Assembly (NCBI GenBank): GCA_007570785.1
Contig: ML664173.1
Span: 14,851,933 to 14,915,932, forward strand
Origin: Antilocapra americana
Taxonomy: Eukaryota; Chordata; Mammalia; Artiodactyla; Antilocapridae
Direction of reading: 5' to 3'
DNA: 64,000 bases
The position numbers and the translations under genes were made by a program. The notes beneath the pieces are model-generated. The model saw nothing but the letters and a program-made list of their open reading frames with translations, was not told the origin of the DNA and did not search any database. Position 1 is the first letter of the stretch. Each line of letters opens with the position of its first letter. This document shows, piece after piece, positions 57,162 through 64,000 of this stretch.

Positions 57162-57174
57162 TGGACTTTTTTTT
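57162..57174. repeat. TSD of the ATP5PF pseudogene (left)
   Basis: TGGAC followed by a T run occurs here and again at 57642-57654, consistent with an L1-mediated duplication. Confidence 0.7.
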
Positions 57175-57641
57175 CTTTTAAGCTGTGAAATCTATGTTTA
57201 TTCTGTTACTTCTGGCCAGCTGGACAACTAATCTAGGACAAATTACCAAATCAATTTTACATTACTTCTTCAGGACTGTGGTTTCTGGACAACGTCGAAC
57301 TTGGGGTCTTCAAAGGTGAAGTTAGGGAACGTACTCATGTCTGCTTTACCATACATTTGCTTAAGCTTAAAAAGCTCCCGGTATAGGTCTTGCTGATACT
57401 CTGGGCCAGCATCAATGGGTCCTCCAGATGTCTGTCGCTTAGGTCTATATTCTCTAATCTTGCCCACAAAGAGTCTCTGCACAGGATCAGGCCACTGCTG
57501 TAACACCAATGTTCCTCCTCAAAGAGTTTGCAGACTGAATGACAGAGGGCAACCTGAAGAGTCTGAAGAATCCTGGCGATCCTCGTACTCAGTGCCGCGC
57601 CGCCGCTGCCCCGTTCTACTTACGGCCCTGGCTACGCCCCC
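57175..57641 (-). pseudogene. ATP5PF: Processed pseudogene of ATP synthase coupling factor 6
   Basis: On the minus strand a spliced, intronless copy runs from a GC-rich 5'UTR (about 57610) through the coding part to a 3'UTR with AATAAA (about 57198-57203) and a poly(A) run near the left end. The readable frame 57270-57509 matches the C-terminal two-thirds of coupling factor 6: IREYRPKRQTSGGP, PEYQQDLYRELFKLKQMYG and TFPNFTFEDPKFDV. The initiator ATG is changed to AGG near 57571-57573, and about 17-18 bp are missing where the mitochondrial presequence joins the mature part (near 57503). The functional protein links F1 and Fo of mitochondrial ATP synthase; this copy has no start and is not expected to make it. 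The left and right TGGAC(T)n duplications agree with L1-driven retroposition. Confidence 0.93.
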
Positions 57642-57747
57642 TGGACTTTTTTTTTTTTTCCATTCAAATATCTATCCTGAGCATTTGGTTCCATATCTAT
57701 AAGGATAGATCTAGATCACTGTTTTTCATGGCTATCTATTTTCTATT

Positions 57748-57956
57748 GGGCTTCCTTGGTGGCTCAGTGGTAAAGAATCTACCTGCCAATGCAGGAGACG
57801 TCGGCTTGATCCCTGGGTTGGGAAGATCCCCTGGAGAAGGAAATGGCAACCCACTCCAGTATTCTTGCCTGGGAAATTGCATGGACAGAGCAGCGTGTCA
57901 GGCTACAGTCCATGGGATCACAAAAGACGTCAGGCATGACTCAGCAACTAAGCACC
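57748..57956 (+). repeat. Bov-tA SINE with 10-bp TSD
   Basis: Full Bov-tA starting GGGCTTCCTTGGTGGCTCAG. ATTTTCTATT flanks it exactly at 57738-57747 and 57957-57966. Confidence 0.95.
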
Positions 57957-58120
57957 ATTTTCTATTACAGTTTATCATAATTTACTTAACCAGTCATCAA
58001 CAGTAGAATACTATAAACTAACACAGTAGATCTGTATTTGCAATTAAGGAACCAAGTTTCCAATACATTTTTAAGTGGGAAAAAGTAGGCCCTCTAAAAT
58101 TTTATACTTTCATTTTGAAA

Positions 58121-58121
<1 letters not shown>

Positions 58122-58153
<32 letters not shown>
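58122..58153. repeat. (CA)n microsatellite, about 16 units
   Basis: Uninterrupted CA repeat inside the old L1. Confidence 0.98.
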
Positions 58154-58154
<1 letters not shown>

Positions 58155-58420
58155 TCAGAAGCTTTCACCAGTTTAATTCTCTATTTAAGAACAGTGTTGT
58201 GATAAATATGTTATTTCTACCTTTTGATATATGCTGGATCATTTTCTTAAAATAATTTCCTTGAAACAGAATAGCTAGATCAGAAGGCTGCTGCTTCTTC
58301 TACATCTTTTCAAATACATATTCTCAAATTGCCCTCTGTAAAGGGTGTGCCAATTATATTTCCATCAGTATGTTTGGAAGAATAACTGCCTTACCTTTCC
58401 TTGATTATTATCAGTAAATA

Positions 58421-58767
58421 CAACATGTCCTATGGGAAGCTGGCTCCTAATTTGTCGCTAATGCTGTTTCTCTTTTTCTTCTAATGTTTATAAGACATTG
58501 ATGCTTTTGGACAAACATACTTTTAAACCATTTTACCATGGTACTATTAATCATTCTTTTTACTCTTTCTCCTCATGTCTCTCTCTAGCAATAATCTGCA
58601 TATAATTTCCTGCTGTCCGAATAAGTAAATGTTTTTAAAAATGTAGCTAATTAGTATTTTATGAGCCTTGAACGTCTAAATCACCTTCTTAAATATCATT
58701 CAAACCAATTCCTCCTTCTGGCATGAGGGGTTTGACTAAAACCCCAAGCTGAAATTACAGTGCTATG
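58421..58767. other. No gene seen
   Basis: No recognised repeat or exon. Confidence 0.4.
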
Positions 58768-59003
58768 GACACGTACATGCACGCTCAGTCGCTCCATCAT
58801 GTCCAGCTTTGCAGCACCATGGACTGTGGCCCACAGGGCTACTCTGTCCCTGGGATTCTCTAGGCAAGAATACTGGAGTGGAAAGGAAATGCCATTCATT
58901 CCCTTCTCCAGGCAATATTCCCGACCCAAGGATTGAACCCTCATCTCTTGAGTCTCTGCATTGGCAGGTGAATGCTTTACCACTGAGCCACCTGGTAAGC
59001 CCC
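58768..59003 (-). repeat. Bov-tA SINE
   Basis: Antisense Bov-tA from GCTCAGTCGCTCCATCATGT to the AAGCCCC end, with a short insertion at 58880-58895. Confidence 0.9.
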
Positions 59004-59059
59004 AAAGATATGTACATTTAAGGTTAAAAGTAATATACAATAGAAGATATGTCTGCATC

Positions 59060-59528
59060 TTCAGGTTCATTGAAGTCTTATTTGCAGTAGCTAAGATGTG
59101 GAAGCAATCTAAATGCCTATAAACTGATGAATGGATAAAGAAAATGCATATACATGTGACACAGTATCATTAAGCCTTAAAAAATAAAGAAATCCTGCCA
59201 TAAACTATAACAGATGAACCTTCAGGATATTATGGTAAACGAAATAAACCAGTCACTAAAAAATAATGTGACATGATATAAGTGATACGAGGAATCCAAA
59301 GTAATCAAATTCACAGGAAGACAAAGTAAAGTGGTGAATGTCAGGGGCTGGGCAGAGGGGGAAACAGGGAGCTGTTCAATGTGTGTAGAGTTTCAGTCAT
59401 GCGAGATGAAAAAGTTCAGTGATCTGTTGTGCAACCACGTGCACACAGTTAACAATATGTACAATAAACGAAAATCGCTGAGAGAGTAAATTTATGCTAT
59501 GTGTTTTTTACCACAATGAAAAAAAAGT
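59060..59528 (+). repeat. Old L1 LINE 3' end
   Basis: Plus-strand L1 3' words: TGGAAGCAATCTAAATGCCT, CTGATGAATGGATAAAGAAA and an AAAAAAAAGT end. Confidence 0.75.
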
Positions 59529-59544
59529 AATACATAACAATAAG

Positions 59545-59720
59545 AGCAACAAATTTTTATTGAGCTTCTACCATGGTCAGCACTGCTCTAAGTGCTTACA
59601 TGTTGTATCATATAACATTCCCAACCATTTGTGGCGGGTCCCGTCATCACCTCCACCTACAGAGGTAATCAGAGCACAAAAACGTTCCATGGTCTGTCCA
59701 TGATGGCAAGTCCTGGGAGG
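59545..59720 (+). repeat. MIR SINE relic
   Basis: Words TATTGAGCTTCTACCATGGT, GCTCTAAGTGCTTACATGTT. Confidence 0.55.
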
Positions 59721-60820
59721 AGTCTTATTCCATGGCCCCGCTACACTACACCGCTTTCCTCATTTATGCCGTGCTGACTCCCCTTTTACAGCAAATGCGC
59801 TGAAGTCAAATCTCTCTCCCTTCCAAAGCAAACCTAAAGCAAACCTAGCAATGTGTCCAACTTTTACCAGATGCATTTAAAAGACAGAGATTTCACTTAA
59901 TTTATCCCAAGAAGAAAGGGTTGAAATCTTTGTTACTTACTTGGAAAGGTAAAGTGTGCAAGAATATGTGTGTGTGCATGTATAATAAATAAAGGTAATC
60001 TCAGAAGATCACCAATGACCCCAGACTGAGAGTTCAATTGGTTAAAAAAATAACTCATAGCCTTACTTTCCATTGTCTCTTCTATCTTTTATTTACTGTA
60101 GTTTTAGGGAATTATTTCTTATCAGGGCCCTTGTTCTCCTAATAATGTGTTTGTCTCGTATCTTCTGATGAGTAAAATGAAATAATTAGACAAGGTAATC
60201 TCTATGTTCCTTTACAACTTTAAATTCAGAGTTTCTAAATAACTAACTTGCCTTTGTCTTCAAATGTATAGTTTATTTTATTTGGCTCAGAATATCACAT
60301 GTTGACCTAATGTTTATCTTACATAAACTTTGCTGTCATATAGCTATTGAGTTTTTTCCTGTGGCTGCATCCATCACAGATGGATGGGGTTCTTTATGTT
60401 TAAAGATGAAGTCTTTCATCATTTCACACAAAGTTACTGCTGTGAGTCCCTCATATGCCCACAGAAAAACAGAAAAAAGCCAGAGGTCACAGAATGAGGG
60501 GAGGGAAGGAAACTGGCCACCAGGCGACTGTAGCAGAACCCACATTTGAAGGGTATATGACAAACAAGGTCAATCCCAAGCAGCTGGTAGGTGAAGAGTT
60601 GTCTCTTAACATAACTACAACCAAGTGGGGTTTTGAGTTCTGATCCACTGTGTGGACCTTTTCTTTTATATTTGTGTGTACAGATGTATAGCAGCAGCAA
60701 CAATAAAACTGGAATGCCTTATTTGACTGATAACAAATGTATAAAACAAGAAGAAAATTAAGTCACTTACACATGGGGGAGGGAAGTAGAGTGGAAGAGG
60801 GCTTTAGAACCCTCTGACCT
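59721..60820. other. No gene seen
   Basis: Only short frames and no recognisable family. Confidence 0.4.
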
Positions 60821-60824
60821 GGTG

Positions 60825-60965
60825 TGGCTGTTATAGTTGCAGTAGGCTAGCTGTACAACCTTGTGTAAGTTGCTTTAAGTTTTTGAGCATCAGTTTCCTC
60901 ACTAGTGGAACAGAGACAATAACAATACTACATTTAGCATACAAAAGGCACTCAGTATACACCTA
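60825..60965 (+). repeat. MIR SINE
   Basis: Words AGTTGCTTTAAGTTTTTGAG, CAGTTTCCTCACTAGTGGAA and AAAGGCACTCAGTATACACC. Confidence 0.7.
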
Positions 60966-61324
60966 TTTCCTTGCTCTCACTTTCCTCCTTTCAAGCAACA
61001 GCTTAGAAAACACTCTGGTAGTAACCAGGGGACTTTCATTACTAGTAGTAATGAATCAGCATAATGAACTGGTGTGTATGTTGTAATAATGCATTAAGAA
61101 TCAGATTTCTATGAAATCTATTGAGAAAGCAAGCATAATACTAATCATGAAAAGTGTCATCTGTGGTATTCACATCTGCAGATGCCTGTCGTGTTTCCTG
61201 ACAGCCTTCTCAAAAAAACCATCATAGAAATAAAATTTAAAAAGTATGACCAATAACAAAAACAGGGTTGAAAGGACAAATTGATCATCACAGAGATGAT
61301 TCCCATGTTATTAATCACAACCCA

Positions 61325-62208
61325 CACATTGAATCTTCAAACTCACAGGAACATATTTCAGGATGCCGCAAGAGCAATTCTACTATTGCGCATGTACCCG
61401 GAGAAAACTGTACCTCACAAAGAGACACACAGGCCCCAGCGTTCACTGCAGCACTATTACAAAGGCCAGGACATGGAGGCAGCCTAGATGTCCACTGACG
61501 TATGAATGGATAAACGTGTGGTACATACATACAGGTCTTTCCTGGCGCCTCAGACAGTCAAGCGTCTGCTTACAGTGTGGGAGACTTGGGTTCGATCCCT
61601 GGGTTGGGAGGAAATGGCAACTCACTCCAGTATTCTTGCCTGGAAAATCCCATGGATGGAGGAGCCTGGTAGGCTACGGTCCTTGGGGTCACAAAGCGTC
61701 AGACAGGACTGCGCGACTTCACTTGCCTTCACTTTTCACATAAATGCAATGGAATAGTACTCAGCTATAAAAAGGAACAAAACTGAGTCTTGTGCAGTGA
61801 TGGGGATGAATCTAGAGCCTATCATACAGATACAGTATATTAATGTATATGTATGAAATCTAGAAAAATGGTACCAATGAGCCTATTTGCACAGCAGGAA
61901 TAGAGACCCAGATGTAGAGAATGGACTTGCGAAACAGTGCAGGAAGGAGAGGGTGGGACAAATTGGCAGCACAGTACTGACATATATACACTGTCACCAC
62001 ATGTAAAACAGATAGCCAGCGGGCAGTCGCTGTACAGCACAAGGAGCTCAGCTTGGTGCTCTGTGATGACCTAGAGTCGTGGGAGAGGGGGATGGGAGGG
62101 AGGCTAAAGATAGAGGGGCTGAATGTATACACACAGCTGATTCACACTGTTGTACGGCTGAACCCAACACAACACTGTAAAACAATTACACTCCAATAAA
62201 AAAGCAAA
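61325..62208 (+). repeat. L1 LINE 3' end with poly(A)
   Basis: Plus-strand L1 3'UTR from about 61325 to the CACTCCAATAAAAAAGC end. A Bov-tA is inserted at 61533-61735. Confidence 0.85.
61533..61735 (+). repeat. Bov-tA SINE
   Basis: Full Bov-tA order from the GGTCTTTCCTGGCGCCTCAG head to the GACTTCACTTGCC end, inserted into the L1 3'UTR. Confidence 0.92.
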
Positions 62209-62511
62209 ACCCTCAGTGGTCCCTGACATTGTGCCTAAATAATAAGAGTGCAACGGAAGGTAGAGGGTGGGCATTTCTAAGAGTGTTAAGCCCTGGAACA
62301 CCTTTTTAAAGACATTTCTTTCATTAAGAATTTGAGGTAACTGGGATATCATACATTTAGTAGACTTTTTCTTTTCCAACAGTGTATCTGCCTAGAAGGA
62401 GACTAGTTAAATTACTTGAGATTAAGTTTTCAAAATAATTGAAAAAGAACTGTGAGTGTCAATTAGTACCTGTTGAACACATGAACTGCAATTTAAAATG
62501 TAATAACACAT

Positions 62512-62742
62512 CTGCGTGCATGCATGCTAAGTCACTTCGGTCACATCTGACTCTCCGTGACCCTATGGACTGCAGCCTGCCAGGCTCTCTGTCCATGGTA
62601 TTCTCCAGGCAAGAATACTAGAGTGGGTTGTCAGTGCCCTCTTCCAGGGGATCTTCTTGATCCAAAGCTCAAATTCCCATCTCTTATGTTTCCTGCCTTT
62701 GGCAGGTGAGTTCTTTACCACTAGTGCCACCTTGAAAGCCTG
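62512..62742 (-). repeat. Bov-tA SINE
   Basis: Antisense Bov-tA from GCTAAGTCACTTCGGTCACA to the CCTTGAAAGCC end. Confidence 0.9.
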
Positions 62743-62794
62743 ATAATGCATCTATTACTTATCGCATGCCTGAATAATGTCAGAGACTTAGCAT

Positions 62795-63010
62795 AGAGCA
62801 TGAGAGCCAAGAGCTTGGGTGCTGGAGGCTGATACTCCTGGATTCAAAAACTCCAGCTCCTCCATTTATTTGTTACTTTTGTGAGCCTGGGAGAGCCACA
62901 TACGTGATGCTCTGTTTTTATAAGAGGGCAGTTGTGAAGATTTACTGTGATTATACAAATACCACTGCAGGTTTAGTGCTTGGGCACATGGAAATATCCT
63001 GAGGAATATG
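62795..63010 (+). repeat. MIR SINE
   Basis: Words TGGATTCAAAAACTCCAGCT, GTGAGCCTGGGAGAGCCACA and the GTGCTTGGGCACATGG end. Confidence 0.65.
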
Positions 63011-63014
63011 ATCC

Positions 63015-63125
63015 TCATGAAAACCCACAGATATGCATTATCGCCATCATTTCAGAGACAAAGAGACTGAGGTTCAAGGAGGTTTAAAGAGCTTGGTGCA
63101 GGTCACAGGCTCAGGTTGAAATGGG
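63015..63125 (+). repeat. MIR SINE relic
   Basis: Words CAGAGACAAAGAGACTGAGG and GGTCACAGGCTCAGGTTGAA. Confidence 0.55.
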
Positions 63126-64000
63126 ATTATCTGACTCCACAGCCTGTCCACGGTGTCTATTTCTGAACAGGTGAATGCAGTTTTACGTGTATTATCACGT
63201 ATTTTGAACGGAGTGTCATTACGGAAGAAGAGGTTAGTTTGGGCAAAGTCTGCTAAATCGAATGGTTCTAAGACAATCATAATCATAAACAAGCTAGATG
63301 AATTCCCGATAAAGGTCAGAGGAAATATAAAATTGAACAAAAGATCCCCAAACCAAATGCAAGCAACACAAAACAAAACAGAGCAGCAAGAGGTTAGGAA
63401 GTTCAAATCAACCTGCTCTAGGTACTTAAAGCACTGGCCTGAGGCTGTGCCCAGACCACCCCCCTAATCCCCATTCCCAGCCATCCTCCCAGATACTTGT
63501 TGGAAAGATGTAGAAAGACTCCCCCTGCAGAGCTGGTCTGCTTGCTTGCTCTCCCTGGGTCAGGCTGAGGAGCTAGCATGTTATTGCTGGCTGCCTGGAA
63601 AAGCCCGGGCGCCTGCTGCCTCCCCCTCCCCCACAACACAAACACACAGCAGCTGAAGGCTTGGAGAAACAGTACTCACCGCTGAAGTGTGTGTGTGTGT
63701 GGGGGGGGTGTGCACAATTTTTCTAGACACATGCAATGAACTTTTAGGAGCAGAATAACAAGACCTGGCTGGGTTTATATGGGAATCCTTCCCACACCTG
63801 TGAGGCTGTGCTTATATACACACACGCTGTTAGCAAAAAGCTCATCACACATGGCACTCAAGATGTCTCATTACACATGGCAGTCAAGATGTTGCTATTA
63901 TACCCAAAGACCCCTTCAAGTGAACACTGAGCTGACCCCGCCTGCTTGTCTTGGCACGTTAGTCTCTACTGGCCCTCACAGAATCTAGCTTAGGTGAAAT
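63126..64000. other. No gene seen; short (GT)n and G-run
   Basis: A GTGTGTGTGTGTGTG run followed by eight Gs lies at 63689-63712. Chance frames occur on both strands at 63074-63467. Confidence 0.4.

Larger units (their letters stand above)
57655..58420 (-). repeat. Old L1M LINE (antisense)
   Basis: Outside the SINE at 57748-57956 the text follows an old L1 3' end in antisense, for example GAACAGTGTTGTGATAAATA, AAATTGCCCTCTGTAAAGGG and TATATTTCCATCAGTATGTT. Confidence 0.65.

Noticed and set aside
63074..63406. 110-codon minus frame
   Set aside because: No domain, no splice support, and an overlapping plus frame of similar length.

Overview
The window is nuclear DNA from a pecoran ruminant (cattle, sheep, goat, buffalo or a close relative). 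The evidence is the repeat set: Bov-tA/Bov-A tRNA-derived SINEs, BovB (RTE) LINEs, CHR-type SINEs and a young bovine-type L1, layered on older mammalian L1, L2, MIR, hAT and LTR relics. I see no bacterial, viral or plasmid genome organisation, no operon, no tRNA or rRNA gene and no CRISPR array. The species cannot be fixed from these features alone.

Layout. 1-5.1 kb is a nest of L1 fragments broken by two BovB copies, Bov-tA, MIR and CHR elements. 5.1-14.9 kb is mostly old single-copy-looking sequence with an LTR-like relic (about 9.4-9.9 kb) and a perfect CTCF-consensus site (11.76 kb). 14.9-17.2 kb holds MIR, L2 and hAT relics plus a candidate coding exon on the minus strand (15944-16026). 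17.2-25.4 kb is dominated by BovB copies, one of them with both endonuclease and reverse-transcriptase regions. 28134-35128 is a complete-length young L1 on the minus strand with a 16-bp perfect target-site duplication (TSD), an intact ORF1 and an ORF2 broken by one single-base deletion. It sits inside an older L1 on the same strand that runs to about 37.7 kb. 40.5-44.1 kb is another old minus-strand L1 carrying a tail-to-tail Bov-tA pair and a BovB copy. 44.5-64 kb is lower in repeats and contains a second candidate exon (49921-50138, minus), a processed pseudogene of ATP5PF (57175-57641, minus), two dinucleotide microsatellites and scattered Bov-tA, L1, MIR and LTR relics.

Genes. No complete host gene is visible. 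Two minus-strand exons, 49921-50138 and 15944-16026, have good splice sites and compatible reading phase and would join into one Ser/Pro/Thr-rich stretch of about 100 residues. I infer that they belong to one unidentified gene transcribed right to left, with an intron of about 34 kb between them. The young L1 lies in that intron in the same (sense) orientation. I could not name the gene.

The most unusual feature is the 5' end of the young L1. About 300 bp of non-L1, LTR-like sequence lies between the expected L1 start (YY1-type motif at 34807-34814) and the TSD at 35129. This suggests that the L1 RNA began upstream and carried a 5' flank, or that the family acquired a new 5' end. Everything else is ordinary repeat-rich intronic or intergenic ruminant DNA.
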